Below, one piece after another: positions 1 through 9,717 of a stretch of 64,000 nucleotides of DNA. The translations under genes were made by a program, and so were the position numbers. The notes beneath the pieces were generated by a model. It was given only the letters and a program-made list of their open reading frames with translations, had not been told where the DNA came from and ran no database searches. Origin of the DNA: Pedobacter terrae (GTDB lineage Bacteria > Bacteroidota > Bacteroidia > Sphingobacteriales > Sphingobacteriaceae); NCBI RefSeq assembly GCF_900100705.1, contig NZ_FNCH01000010.1, positions 124,001-188,000 of the forward strand, written 5' to 3'. Numbering within the stretch: the stretch's first letter is position 1; every line of letters starts with the position of its first letter.

Positions 1-36
1 GGTGTTTGTATTATTTTATCATTCACCAGGAAAAAA

Positions 37-771
37 GTGGATATGGCTATAGTTAAAAAGGAGATCATTAGCAAACTTCAGGAACAGATCCTGAATCTTC
101 AGGGCTTTAAGCGTGAAAGGAATGCTGATGCGATAGACTTTGGACTGGGCATAATTTCTACGGCTTTCCCGGGCAATGTATTTCCATTGGCTGCCCTTCA
201 TGAATTTTTAGCCACAAACCTGGAAGATGCTGCTGCGAGTGGGGGTTTTATCTCGGCACTTCTTTCTGCCCTGATGAAAAAAGGTGGCCTTTGCCTTTGG
301 ATTAGTACCCAACGAAAAATCTTTCCCGCTTCGCTCATCACTTTTGGCTTGTCGCCCGAACGCATCATTTTTATTGACCTACAAAGTGAAAGAGATGTTT
401 TATGGGCCAGTGAGGAGGCCCTAAAGTGCGAAAGCCTGGCTGCAGTGGTTACAGAACTGGATGAAATCAGTTTTGCGCAAAGCAGGAGACTTCAACTGGT
501 GATTGAAAAAAGCAGGGTTACCGCTTTTGTGATCCGAAAAAATGCTGAAAAGCTCAGTTCTACCCTGGCGGCCTCCAGGTGGCGCATATCAGCTATGCCG
601 AGTGCAGCCATTGATGGACTACCCGGACTAGGTTTCGCCAGGTGGCACGTTGAGCTGCTTAAAGTTAAAAACGGCATACCGGGCAACTGGATGATCGAAT
701 ATGCATCAGGAGCTTTCAGACCGGTAACCCAGGTACCTTTTGATGGTTTGAAAATCAGGAGGGCGGTGTAA
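37..771 (+). CDS. imuA: ImuA-like translesion synthesis accessory protein
   Basis: A 244-residue protein of the ImuA/SulA-related RecA-like family, which works with ImuB and DnaE2 in damage-induced mutagenic repair. The central part (about residues 40-150) has the RecA-like pattern of this family: a GNVFPLAALHEFL entry segment, a hydrophobic strand LCLWIST and a strand ending in FIDL. No intact Walker A motif is visible, which is usual for ImuA. The frame opens at GTG 37, with an ATG two codons later at 43; either may be the start. The stop overlaps the imuB start by one base (TAATG), and an AGGAGGG stretch lies just upstream of that junction, so the two genes are probably translationally coupled. 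Only 36 bases lie upstream, so the promoter and any SOS operator cannot be judged. Identification rests on sequence character plus position before imuB and dnaE2. Confidence 0.85.
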   Translation: MDMAIVKKEIISKLQEQILNLQGFKRERNADAIDFGLGIISTAFPGNVFPLAALHEFLATNLEDAAASGGFISALLSALMKKGGLCLWISTQRKIFPASLITFGLSPERIIFIDLQSERDVLWASEEALKCESLAAVVTELDEISFAQSRRLQLVIEKSRVTAFVIRKNAEKLSSTLAASRWRISAMPSAAIDGLPGLGFARWHVELLKVKNGIPGNWMIEYASGAFRPVTQVPFDGLKIRRAV

Positions 772-2228
772 TGCAGAAAAGATACATGTCCATATGGTTT
801 TCTACGCTGCTCACCGACTGGATCCGCATTAAGTGCCCACGATTAAAAGATCTGCCGCTTGTTTTTTCAGATAAGGCCGGTAACCGAATGGTTATTACCG
901 CTGCCAGTAAAGAAGCTACTTTGCTCGGTATCCATTTAGGAATGCCGCTGGCTGATGCCAGGGCGATTGCTCCTGATTTGGAAGTTATTGAAAACCAATG
1001 CCACAAATCCAAAAAACTATTAGAAGCGCTTGGCAGGTGGTGTATCCGTTACACACCATTGGTGGCTGTGGAGGAAGATCAGGGCCTGATTTTGGATATC
1101 AGTGGCTGTTCCCATCTATGGGGCGGCGAAAGCGCATATCTGCGCGAAATCGTTAACCGCCTACGTGGGCTTGGCTATGCCGCCAGGGCTGCTATTTCAG
1201 ATACCATGGGCACCTCCTGGGCCATATCTCGTTATGGAAAGGTTTCTCCCATTATTAAAAGTGGTGAAGAGCTAACAGCACTTCTGCCTTTACCTCCAAT
1301 GGCGCTCCGCATTTCGATCATAGCCAGTCAAAAATTGATCAAGCTTGGACTGAAGACCATTGGCAGTTTTATTTCCATGCCCCGATCGGTACTGCGCAGA
1401 CGGATCGGAGAAGACAGTATGGAAAGAATTGAGCAGGTATTAGGGCAAAAGGAAGATTATTTTTCACCGATTACGATCCCCGAAGTTTATAGCGAAAGAT
1501 TGGCCAGTATGGAGCCGATCAGAACCCGGAAAGGGATTGAAATCGCCATAGAAAAACTGTTGTCTAACCTTTGTGCCAGCTTGCAAAGGGATGGAATGGG
1601 CATACGTTCGGCCCTGTTACAAAGCTACCGGATAGACGGCCGGGTAATTAAAACCCAAATAGGCACCAATAGTCCTAGTATCAATACGAGCCATCTTTTC
1701 AAGCTGTTTTCACTCCAGATCGATAATATCGAGCCCAAAATGGGTATTGAGCTTTTCACCATGGATGCGGTTAGGTTTGATCAGCTGGATCCGGGTCAGG
1801 AAGCTTTATGGATGACAGAGAAAAGTATGGGCAACCAAAAGGTCATTGAACTTTTGGATAGGCTGGCTGGAAAACTGGGTGCCCAGGTTATTCAGCGCTA
1901 TTTACCACAGCCTCATCACTGGCCGGAACGATCCATTAAAAAAGTGGATTCCATTACTGAACCTCTTTCTTTACCCTGGCGTACCGACCGCTTACGCCCG
2001 GTACAGTTACTCAAAGTACCAGAGCCTGTTCAGGTTACGGCACCTATCCCGGATTATCCGCCAATGCTGTTTCGCTATCAGGGCGTTACCCATCAGGTGA
2101 AAAAGGCAGACGGGCCGGAGCGCATTGAACGCGAATGGTGGCTGGAAAAAGGCGAACATCGCGATTACTATCAACTGGAAGATGCAGATGGAAAACGCTA
2201 CTGGCTTTTCAGGTCGGGGGCATTATAG
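771..2228 (+). CDS. imuB: ImuB, Y-family polymerase-like protein
   Basis: A 485-residue DinB/Y-family homologue that serves as the scaffold between DnaE2 and the beta clamp. The N-terminal segment MSIWFSTLLTDWIRI stands where active Y-family enzymes have the metal-binding Asp of the VDxDaF motif, and no such Asp is present. This fits the family view that ImuB is catalytically inactive. Other Y-family marks remain: a palm segment around residues 140-160 (AAISDTMGTSWAISRYG) and helix-hairpin-helix material near residue 200. A possible clamp-binding peptide QEALW lies near residue 343, where other ImuB proteins carry a QLxLW-like motif. The C-terminal tail with QLLKVPEPVQ and REWWLEKGEHRDYYQLE is typical of ImuB. 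The gene starts inside the imuA stop, and dnaE2 follows 50 bases later. Confidence 0.9.
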   Translation: MQKRYMSIWFSTLLTDWIRIKCPRLKDLPLVFSDKAGNRMVITAASKEATLLGIHLGMPLADARAIAPDLEVIENQCHKSKKLLEALGRWCIRYTPLVAVEEDQGLILDISGCSHLWGGESAYLREIVNRLRGLGYAARAAISDTMGTSWAISRYGKVSPIIKSGEELTALLPLPPMALRISIIASQKLIKLGLKTIGSFISMPRSVLRRRIGEDSMERIEQVLGQKEDYFSPITIPEVYSERLASMEPIRTRKGIEIAIEKLLSNLCASLQRDGMGIRSALLQSYRIDGRVIKTQIGTNSPSINTSHLFKLFSLQIDNIEPKMGIELFTMDAVRFDQLDPGQEALWMTEKSMGNQKVIELLDRLAGKLGAQVIQRYLPQPHHWPERSIKKVDSITEPLSLPWRTDRLRPVQLLKVPEPVQVTAPIPDYPPMLFRYQGVTHQVKKADGPERIEREWWLEKGEHRDYYQLEDADGKRYWLFRSGAL

Positions 2229-2278
2229 TTCAGAGAAAGCCTCCCAATGGTTTATACACGGTTTTTTTGCTTAATAAA

Positions 2279-5200
2279 ATGGAATATATAGAACTTCAGG
2301 TAACCAGTAATTTTAGTTTTCTCAGGGGGGCTTCACACCCGGAAGAACTGATCGACCAGGCGGCAGCCATGGGTTACCGCAAGCTCGCCATCACCGATCG
2401 CAACACCCTGGCAGGAATTGTGCGTGCACATGTAGCAGCCAGAAACCACGCTATCAAGTTGATTCCAGCCTGCAGGCTTGATATACTGGATGGCCCGTCG
2501 TTATTGGCTTACCCAACAGACAAGGCGGCCTATTGTCGTCTTTCTGCCCTGCTGAGCCTAGGCAATAGCCGGGCAGAAAAAGGCAGCTGCCACCTTTATC
2601 AGGCTGATGTGTTTGAACATTGTGAGGGAATAAAGTTTATCGTAATTCCTCCAGATGAAATGAATTCAATGTTCGATTATCAGGAGAACTTTAAAGCTCA
2701 ACTGGCAGATTTCAGAAAAAAACTGGCTAATAACCTGTTCTTAGCGGCAACAATGGGTTATACCGGAGATGACCACAAAAGACTGTTCAGGCTAAACCAG
2801 TTATCGCAGGTGCTGGATATTCCACTCATTGCCACTAACGATGTACATTACCATCATCCTGATCGGCGCGAACTGCAGGATATACTAACCTGTACCCGCG
2901 AAAAATGCACAGTTCAGAACGCCGGATTGCTGCTCCACCAGAATGCAGAGCGGCATTTAAAAGACCAGGCAGAAATGGCCAGGCTCTTCCGGCAGTATCC
3001 GCAGGCGATAGCCAACAGTGTATTACTGGCAGAGTGCTGCCATTTTTCACTCGACAGCCTGGAATATGTTTATCCGGAAGAAACTACGACCGATGGAAGA
3101 TCCCCGCAGGAGGAGCTCATCTATCTTTCGTGGAAAGGCGCCAGGGAGATGTTCGGGGAAGAAATTCCGGAAAAAATTGCGGCCAACATTCGGTATGAGC
3201 TTAAATTCATGGAGGAAATGAACTATGCCTCCTATTTTCTTACCGTATATGATATCGTCAGGTTTGCCCGTTCAAAAGGCATATTATGTCAGGGCCGTGG
3301 GTCTGCGGCCAATTCTACTGTTTGTTACTGCCTGGGCATTACTTCGGTCAACCCCACCAAGTTCGACCTTCTTTTTGAGCGCTTTATCTCTTCAGCAAGA
3401 AATGAACCGCCGGATATTGATGTGGATTTTGAGCATGAACGCAGGGAAGAGGTGATCCAGTATATTTATCAGAAATACGGCCGCGACCGGGCGGCCATAG
3501 TGGCCACCGTAACCCAGCAGCATCAAAAAGGTGCGATACGCGATGTGGGTAAGGCCATGGGACTTTCAGCAGATACCGTAGCTAAGCTATCTGGGGCAAT
3601 ATGGGAATTTACCGATGAGTGGTTTGAAGAGGCGCGGATACTGGAAGCCGGACTTAACCCCAAAGATCCGCTTTTAAAAAAGGTATTGCAGCTCACCGGG
3701 CAAATGATGGGCTTTCCACGCCAACTCGGCCAGCATACGGGTGGATTTGTGATTACACAAGGAAAACTGACCGACCTCTGCCCCATTATTAATGCGCGTA
3801 TGGCAGAGCGTACCAATATAGAATGGAACAAAGACGACATTGATGCGTTGGGTTTTTTGAAGATCGATGTGCTTGGGCTAGGCATGCTCACCTGCATCCG
3901 CAAAGGATTTGATCTGGCTAAAAAGCATTACAATCTTGATTTAACCCTGGCCAATATTAACGAAAAGGAAGATCCTAAGGTATATGAGATGATCAGCAAT
4001 GCAGATACGATTGGTGTTTTTCAGATCGAAAGCCGGGCACAGCAGTCTATGCTGCCACGTTTACGCCCCAAGTGTTTTTATGACCTGGTAATCGAGGTGG
4101 CCATTGTACGCCCGGGACCCATTCAGGGAGATATGGTACATCCCTATTTGAGAAGAAGGAATAAGGAAGAGGCTGTTGAATACCCCTCACCAGAACTGGA
4201 AGAAATATTAAAAAGAACGGAGGGTGTGCCTTTGTTCCAGGAGCAGGCGATGAAAATTGCCATAGTAGCGGCAGGTTTTTCCCCGGCCGAGGCAGATGCT
4301 TTAAGGCGCAGCATGGCCACTTTCAAGTTTAAGGGCCTGGTCAACCAGTTTGAAAAAAAACTCGTCGACGGGATGCTGGAACGCGGCTATAGTGAGGATT
4401 TTGCCAAACGCATCTTCAAACAGCTGGAAGGTTTTGGAAGTTACGGTTTCCCAGAGAGCCATGCTGCGAGCTTTGCGCTTTTGGTATATGTATCCTGCTG
4501 GCTGAAATGTTTTTATCCTGATGTTTTTGCGGCGGCACTGCTCAACAGTATGCCCATGGGGTTTTACCAACCGGCACAGATTGTGATTGATGCCAGGAAC
4601 CACGGTGTGGAGGTTCGTGCGATAGATGTTAATTATTCGGCCTGGGACAATCTATTAGAGGAAAAAAGTGGAGAATACCATGCCATTCGCCTGGGCTTTC
4701 GCCAGATTAAGGGGATTGCCACAGAAGAAATGGAATTGCTGATTAAAGGAAGAACTTCCTCTTATAGCAGAATACATGAAATTATGGATGCCGGAGTATC
4801 ACAGCATACGCTGGAAATACTGGCTGATGCAGATGCCTTCCGTTCGCTGGGAGTAGACAGGCGACAGGCACTTTGGGAGGTTTCGGCACTGGCAGACCGC
4901 CCTGTTGGTTTATTCGAAAAACAAACCTCTGAAAGTGAAAAAGAGCCACAGTTATCACTGCCACTGATGCGTAGCGCTGAGCATGTAGTACAGGATTATG
5001 CCACTACAGCACTATCTCTCAAAGCACATCCCCTGAGTTTTGTACGTGAAAAGCTGAATTTGCTAAATATCTTTTCTACCAAAGAAACCGCAGCATCCTG
5101 GGATGGAAGGTTGGTAAAAGTTGCCGGGCTTGTACTGGTACGCCAGCGGCCTGGAACTGCTGGTGGAGTCTGTTTTATCACTGTGGAAGACGAAACAGGC

Positions 5201-5506
5201 GTAGCTAACCTGGTTGTTTTCCAACATCTTTTTGAAAAATACCGAAAGGAAATCCTGGGCGCCAGGCTTCTGATGGTTGAAGGAAAACTGCAGCGTGAGG
5301 GTGAGGTGGTACACGTCATCGTTAAACGCTGTTTCGATCTAACGAAGCTGTTGAAAGGGCTAACTGATGCAGGACAGGAAGAACTCCCTTTGCTAACACT
5401 TTCAAGGTCGGATGAACGCGCCCCTTTTCCAGCCGAAAACAAACGTACACAGAAAAGAGAGCAGGCAGATGGAACAGTTTTCCCTCCGGCCAGGAATTTT
5501 AAATAG
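2279..5506 (+). CDS. dnaE2: Error-prone DNA polymerase III alpha subunit DnaE2
   Basis: A 1075-residue C-family polymerase, close to the usual DnaE2 length. The ATG at 2279 begins MEYIELQVTSNFSFLRG, the normal DnaE2 N-terminus; the frame extends upstream to 2135, but that would overlap imuB and adds nonhomologous sequence. Domains in order: PHP (about 1-210), palm/thumb/fingers (about 270-800), helix-hairpin-helix and OB fold (about 950-1040, KVAGLVLVRQRPGTAGGVCFI). Catalytic acids are visible in PDIDVDF (D379, D381, D383) and FLKIDVLGL (D530). The PHP metal site is degraded: Q and T replace the HxH pair, and ITDRN replaces ITDHD, so proofreading by this domain is unlikely. A QLSLPL peptide at 891-896 resembles a beta-clamp-binding motif. 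It is the third gene of the imuA-imuB-dnaE2 operon. Confidence 0.95.
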   Translation: MEYIELQVTSNFSFLRGASHPEELIDQAAAMGYRKLAITDRNTLAGIVRAHVAARNHAIKLIPACRLDILDGPSLLAYPTDKAAYCRLSALLSLGNSRAEKGSCHLYQADVFEHCEGIKFIVIPPDEMNSMFDYQENFKAQLADFRKKLANNLFLAATMGYTGDDHKRLFRLNQLSQVLDIPLIATNDVHYHHPDRRELQDILTCTREKCTVQNAGLLLHQNAERHLKDQAEMARLFRQYPQAIANSVLLAECCHFSLDSLEYVYPEETTTDGRSPQEELIYLSWKGAREMFGEEIPEKIAANIRYELKFMEEMNYASYFLTVYDIVRFARSKGILCQGRGSAANSTVCYCLGITSVNPTKFDLLFERFISSARNEPPDIDVDFEHERREEVIQYIYQKYGRDRAAIVATVTQQHQKGAIRDVGKAMGLSADTVAKLSGAIWEFTDEWFEEARILEAGLNPKDPLLKKVLQLTGQMMGFPRQLGQHTGGFVITQGKLTDLCPIINARMAERTNIEWNKDDIDALGFLKIDVLGLGMLTCIRKGFDLAKKHYNLDLTLANINEKEDPKVYEMISNADTIGVFQIESRAQQSMLPRLRPKCFYDLVIEVAIVRPGPIQGDMVHPYLRRRNKEEAVEYPSPELEEILKRTEGVPLFQEQAMKIAIVAAGFSPAEADALRRSMATFKFKGLVNQFEKKLVDGMLERGYSEDFAKRIFKQLEGFGSYGFPESHAASFALLVYVSCWLKCFYPDVFAAALLNSMPMGFYQPAQIVIDARNHGVEVRAIDVNYSAWDNLLEEKSGEYHAIRLGFRQIKGIATEEMELLIKGRTSSYSRIHEIMDAGVSQHTLEILADADAFRSLGVDRRQALWEVSALADRPVGLFEKQTSESEKEPQLSLPLMRSAEHVVQDYATTALSLKAHPLSFVREKLNLLNIFSTKETAASWDGRLVKVAGLVLVRQRPGTAGGVCFITVEDETGVANLVVFQHLFEKYRKEILGARLLMVEGKLQREGEVVHVIVKRCFDLTKLLKGLTDAGQEELPLLTLSRSDERAPFPAENKRTQKREQADGTVFPPARNFK

Positions 5507-5530
5507 TTTCCGTTTTGATAGCCTTAAAGG

Positions 5531-5572
5531 AAAATCTTCGTCAGGGTTTAACTGCCGCCATGCGAAGATTTT
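5531..5572 (+). terminator. Hairpin downstream of dnaE2
   Basis: Ten-base inverted repeat AAAATCTTCG / CGAAGATTTT (5531-5540 and 5563-5572) with a 22-base loop, 24 bases after the dnaE2 stop. The descending arm ends in TTTT. It probably ends the imuA-imuB-dnaE2 transcript, but the long loop makes an intrinsic terminator only moderately convincing. Confidence 0.5.
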
Positions 5573-5759
5573 GTTAAAAAAGGTTTTCAGTTCTACCCCA
5601 CCTAAAAGCCTAAAATTACACCTGATATTTTTTGATTTTAATGTAATTTTGATGATGTTTAATAAATCGTTTTACTAATATCTTTAAAACTTTATTCGAT
5701 CCATCATTAATAATACATTCAGAAGCGGGAACGAATCCCTTATCTTTTTCAAAAAATAT

Positions 5760-5767
5760 TAAGTTTG
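5760..5767 (+). promoter_or_regulatory. Putative -7 box of the GH92 gene
   Basis: TAAGTTTG fits the Bacteroidota -7 consensus TAnnTTTG perfectly and lies 23 bases before the ATG at 5791, leaving a short leader. No convincing -33 TTG element was found at the expected distance. The rest of the 5573-5759 stretch is AT-rich without recognised elements. Confidence 0.45.
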
Positions 5768-5790
5768 CCTCCTCTACGGAAATTTCAAAT

Positions 5791-8064
5791 ATGAAAAAAT
5801 ACCTTTACAGTTTAATACTTTCGGTTTTACTGGTTACCATATGTAGTAATCTTGCAGATGCACAGATGGGAAAACAACCTGTAGATTATGTTAACCCATA
5901 CATCGGAAACATCAGCCATTTACTGGTTCCAACCTACCCCACCGTTCATCTGCCTAATAGCATGCTCCGGGTTTATCCTGAACGTGATAATTTTACGTCC
6001 AACACCATAAATGGCTTACCAATAGTGGTTACCAGCCACAGGGGCAGTTCAGCTTTTAACCTGAGTCCTTTCCAGGGCGATTTAAAAAACGCCAAAAGTA
6101 CCGTTCCTTACGGATATGACAATGAAGTAATCAAACCTTATTATTATGCGGTAGATCTGGATGATTATGGCATTAATGTACAGTTTGCCCCTTCGCACCA
6201 GTCTGGAATTTACGCGATAAATTTTACAGATACCAATCGTCCCGCCTACCTTATCCTGAATACAGGAGACGGATCACTGCAAGTAAACGGAAATGTGGTG
6301 AGCGGATTTCAAAAACTCGGCAATAACACCAAAGTTTACATTTACCTCGAAACTGATTTACAACCAAGTGCCTCTGGTACACATCAGGATGATGGAATAA
6401 ATGTTAAAATGCAAAGTACCTCTGGCCGAAATGCTTATCTGATTTTAAAATATGCTGCAAAAATCAAACAGGTAAAAGCACGTTATGGGGTATCATTTAT
6501 CAGTATAGAACAAGCCAAAAAAAACCTGCAACGCGAAATCAGGGATTATAATCTCGAACAGGTAGCACAGACCGGAAAAAATATCTGGAATGCTGCACTT
6601 GGAAAGATTATGGTACAGGGTACAGATGAAACGGCAAAAACGATTTTTTATACCTCGCTTTACCGGACTTACGAACGCATGATCAGTTTATCAGAAGATG
6701 GAAAATATTTCAGCGCATTTGATGGAAAAGTGCACAGCGACAATGGCGTACCGTTTTTTACTGATGACTGGATCTGGGATACTTACAGAGCCACACATCC
6801 GCTGCGCGTAATTATTGAGCCAAAAATGGAGGGTGATATGATTAATTCCTATCTGCGCATGGCAGAACAAATGGACGATCACTGGATGCCAACTTTCCCT
6901 GAAGTTACGGGAGACAGCCGCAGAATGAACAGCAACCATGGTGTAGCCACTATCATTGATGCTTATAACAAAGGACTAAAAACCTTTAATCTGGATGAGG
7001 CTTACCGATACTGTAAGGCAGGCATTACCGAAAAAACCCTGTCGCCATGGTCGTCTAAAAAAGCGGGGGTACTGGATCAGTTTTTTAAAGACAATGGCTA
7101 TTTCCCGGCTTTACGTGCAGGTGAAAAAGAGACCGCGCCAGAAGTACATGGCTTTGAAAAACGTCAACCCATAGCGGTAACCCTGGGCACAGTTTATGAC
7201 GAATGGTGTTTGGGAAATATCGCCCAACAGCTGGGTAAAACTGATGAGGCAAATTACTTTCTGGATAAAAGCAAAAGCTACCATACCGTATTCAATCCGG
7301 ATACCCGTTTTTTCCACCCAAAGGATGCCAATGGCAAATTTATCGAAAACCTGGATTACCGCTTTTCGGGCGGACTTGGCGCACGCGAAACTTATGATGA
7401 AAACAATGGCTGGCTTTACAGATGGGATGTTTTGCATAATATCGGCGATCTGGTAAACATGATCGGCGGCAAACAGACTTTTGTTGACGAACTTGAAAAA
7501 ATGTACAATACCCCACTTGGCAAAAGCAGATTTGATTTTTATCACCAGTTGCCAGACCATACGGGCAACGTCGGACAGTTTTCGATGGGCAATGAGCCTG
7601 CCATGCATATCCCCTATTTATATAACTATGCAGGCCAGCCCTGGCGCACACAAAAAAGAGTACGCAGTTTATTAACGCAGTGGTTCCGCAACGATCTAAT
7701 GGGCATTCCCGGCGATGAAGACGGCGGCGGTTTAACTTCCTTTGTCGTTTTTTCTCAAATGGGGTTTTATCCCATTACACCCGGGCTTCCGATGTATGTA
7801 ATTGGCAGTCCGACATTTGCCAACGTAAAAATCGATATCGGAAAGGGCAAAAAATTTGAAGTGGCCTGCTTAAATTATGCTCCGGAAAACAAATACATCC
7901 AATCGGCAAAATTAAACGGCATACCATGGAACAAATCCTGGTTTAGCCATGCAGATCTGATGAAAGGTGGTAAACTGGAACTGGTGATGGGAAAACGCCC
8001 AAATAAATTATGGGCTGCTGACGACAGCGCTATTCCTCCATCATTTAAAATGCCTGCGAAATAG
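5791..8064 (+). CDS. GH92 family exo-alpha-mannosidase, secreted
   Basis: A 757-residue glycoside hydrolase family 92 protein; characterised members are calcium-dependent exo-acting alpha-mannosidases. A signal peptide of about 25 residues (MKKYLYSLILSVLLVTICSNLADAQ) sends it to the periplasm or beyond. The N-terminal beta-sandwich begins with VDYVNPYIGN, the standard GH92 opening, and the (alpha/alpha)6 domain carries the family signatures GNEPAMHIPYLYNYAG (E602 is the likely general acid) and GDEDGG (D642 and D644, the likely base pair). The second signature is usually GNDDxG, so this protein is somewhat divergent and its linkage preference cannot be predicted. It stands alone, convergent with the GH105 gene, with its own promoter and no adjacent SusCD of the same strand. 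Confidence 0.9.
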   Translation: MKKYLYSLILSVLLVTICSNLADAQMGKQPVDYVNPYIGNISHLLVPTYPTVHLPNSMLRVYPERDNFTSNTINGLPIVVTSHRGSSAFNLSPFQGDLKNAKSTVPYGYDNEVIKPYYYAVDLDDYGINVQFAPSHQSGIYAINFTDTNRPAYLILNTGDGSLQVNGNVVSGFQKLGNNTKVYIYLETDLQPSASGTHQDDGINVKMQSTSGRNAYLILKYAAKIKQVKARYGVSFISIEQAKKNLQREIRDYNLEQVAQTGKNIWNAALGKIMVQGTDETAKTIFYTSLYRTYERMISLSEDGKYFSAFDGKVHSDNGVPFFTDDWIWDTYRATHPLRVIIEPKMEGDMINSYLRMAEQMDDHWMPTFPEVTGDSRRMNSNHGVATIIDAYNKGLKTFNLDEAYRYCKAGITEKTLSPWSSKKAGVLDQFFKDNGYFPALRAGEKETAPEVHGFEKRQPIAVTLGTVYDEWCLGNIAQQLGKTDEANYFLDKSKSYHTVFNPDTRFFHPKDANGKFIENLDYRFSGGLGARETYDENNGWLYRWDVLHNIGDLVNMIGGKQTFVDELEKMYNTPLGKSRFDFYHQLPDHTGNVGQFSMGNEPAMHIPYLYNYAGQPWRTQKRVRSLLTQWFRNDLMGIPGDEDGGGLTSFVVFSQMGFYPITPGLPMYVIGSPTFANVKIDIGKGKKFEVACLNYAPENKYIQSAKLNGIPWNKSWFSHADLMKGGKLELVMGKRPNKLWAADDSAIPPSFKMPAK

Positions 8065-8132
8065 AAGATTAAGGGCCTTAAAGCCAGATAAAAATAGCAA
8101 ATCAATGTCTCGCGAGGAAATAATTAAGATAA

Positions 8133-8151
8133 CCTGGGGACAAGCCCCAGG
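8133..8151. terminator. Convergent-gene hairpin
   Basis: CCTGGGG / CCCCAGG, a perfect 7-bp stem with a 5-base loop between the convergent GH92 and GH105 genes. A second weaker hairpin, AGCCC / GGGCT, follows at 8174-8192. No T-tract accompanies either on the plus strand, so the terminator role is inferred from position. Confidence 0.4.
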
Positions 8152-8221
8152 ATTATCGCAATGTGCGCCAACCAGCCCTATGAGAGGGGGCTGAGTAGTA
8201 CCAAATACAGCACACAAAACT

Positions 8222-9328
8222 TTACTTTTCCAAAAGAGCGAAAGTACACCATAAGTATGGAGACTGTCCGTGCATATCGCCTATGCTCCTCGGGCGATCG
8301 TAATAATACTGTTTATCATTTTTCTTGTTTGTACCTACACATACTTCAGTAACATCACCCTTCTCATTGATATAAGGTACCAATGCCAACCAGGCTTTAC
8401 GGGCCACAGCTGCATATTCCTGTTTATCCAGCCAACCCTGTTTCACTCCGCTAATCAGCGCATAGGTAAACATGGCTGATCCTGATGTTTCGGCCCAACA
8501 ATCTGGCTCATCAATCAACTGGTTCCACATACCACCTGGCCTTTGGTAATCTTTCAAACTTTTCATCATTGTTTTATAACCTTTCAGGATCCGCGGGCGG
8601 TCCTTGTTGTCTTTCGGTAGTAAACGCAACAACTCTGTCATGCCTGCGGCCATCCAGCCATTGCCACGCCCCCAGTAAAACGGCACATCGGGTGCATGGT
8701 AGAAAAGGCCGTTAGGGCGTTGTAATTCATCCAGATAAAGTACCATTTCACGAGCAGCACGATCGATGTATTTCCGGTTGCCGGTGGCTTTATAGGCCTG
8801 AGCCTGCACGATGGTAATCATATACATATCATCGATCCATAGGCGGGTTTGCCAGGAAAACCCTTTGTCTGCCCATTCTTTCTGCTTTTGATCAGCATTT
8901 TGCGGAAGCGTCCACTGCGTATCTGCATAGGGTATGCCGAGGTCAAAATAACGCTTGTCTTTAGTGATCAGATAGAGTTCTAAAGGCAGGCTGCCAAACA
9001 TATTTAAATCAACGTGGTTCATAACCGGTAAAAGCTGTTTTTCCTGCGAAGTGAGTTTCTCAAACCTTTCTTCCAAAAGAGATAAGAGCTTGGTGTCCTT
9101 TGTTAATCTGGCATATCGAAGCGCCCCTGTCCAATTAAAGGTTTCGGGATAGCTGATCCATTTACCAGCATGGAGCATATGTTTTCTATCAGGAAAGCGG
9201 TACGCTAAGCGTTTTCCCACTTCCTCTGGTCCAAATCCTTCCGGAAAATCCTTTAATAGATTGTGCTGGGCAAACAGGAATTTACTGGTAATTAAGAGTA
9301 AAAATAAGGCAATTGATTTTCTACACAT
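8222..9328 (-). CDS. GH105 unsaturated rhamnogalacturonyl hydrolase-like
   Basis: A 368-residue (alpha/alpha)6-barrel protein of the GH88/GH105 group. Such enzymes remove the 4,5-unsaturated uronic acid from the non-reducing end of oligosaccharides made by polysaccharide lyases, typically from rhamnogalacturonan. A signal peptide (about residues 1-20, ending SKFLFA-Q) indicates export. Family marks are W-I-D-D-M-Y-M at 164-170, where an Asp is the expected catalytic residue, the His in GLFYHAPD (211), and WGRGNGW at 219-225. It is the last gene of the SusC/SusD operon beginning at 14467, separated from SusD by a 389-base stretch holding a probable gene remnant. It points to a pectic substrate, yet no polysaccharide lyase is in the window. 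A related uronic-acid specificity cannot be excluded. Confidence 0.88.
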   Translation of the reverse strand: MCRKSIALFLLLITSKFLFAQHNLLKDFPEGFGPEEVGKRLAYRFPDRKHMLHAGKWISYPETFNWTGALRYARLTKDTKLLSLLEERFEKLTSQEKQLLPVMNHVDLNMFGSLPLELYLITKDKRYFDLGIPYADTQWTLPQNADQKQKEWADKGFSWQTRLWIDDMYMITIVQAQAYKATGNRKYIDRAAREMVLYLDELQRPNGLFYHAPDVPFYWGRGNGWMAAGMTELLRLLPKDNKDRPRILKGYKTMMKSLKDYQRPGGMWNQLIDEPDCWAETSGSAMFTYALISGVKQGWLDKQEYAAVARKAWLALVPYINEKGDVTEVCVGTNKKNDKQYYYDRPRSIGDMHGQSPYLWCTFALLEK

Positions 9329-9357
9329 ATACGTTTATATTTTGGTCATCATTTTTT

Positions 9358-9696
9358 TTAGTGGAAAATTTTTTCTTTTAAAAAAATATAATCAGCTATT
9401 ACGTTCAGCATGGTCTGATAATAAATATTTTTTTTTGGTCCAGCGTCGCCAAAGCATATCGCATGGCCTGCGCCTCCTTCAATTTCAGAAAAAACGAATT
9501 TAAAATCAGGTGAATAAAGCCAGGAATACAGTGTGGCATCGAAATGAACAATGTGGCATTCGATACTGTAAGCCCTGGTTGGTAAACTGAAAAATTCAAG
9601 GCAATAGGCTACTTTCAATTCTACAATGCCATAACCGAACAGATCAACCAGGACTTGTATTTTTTCAACCGCTTTTTCCATTTTTTTTAGCTTCAC
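9358..9696 (-). pseudogene. Possible remnant of an esterase-like gene
   Basis: A 112-codon reading frame between SusD and the GH105 gene, on the same strand. Its C-terminal part, SEIEGGAGHAICFGDAG and YYQTMLNVIADYI, recalls the His-bearing end of an alpha/beta-hydrolase, but the N-terminal half matches nothing I recognise, and no nucleophile motif or signal peptide is present. The stretch sits where another operon gene would be expected. The likeliest reading is the 3' end of a decayed gene; a small functional hypothetical protein or a chance frame are alternatives. Confidence 0.3.
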
Positions 9697-9717
9697 GTTT
9701 TGCAGGTAAGCCTATTA

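Noticed and set aside
2135..2278. N-terminal extension of DnaE2 into imuB
   Set aside because: It would overlap the imuB coding region by 94 bases and adds 48 residues unlike DnaE2; the ATG at 2279 gives the normal family N-terminus.
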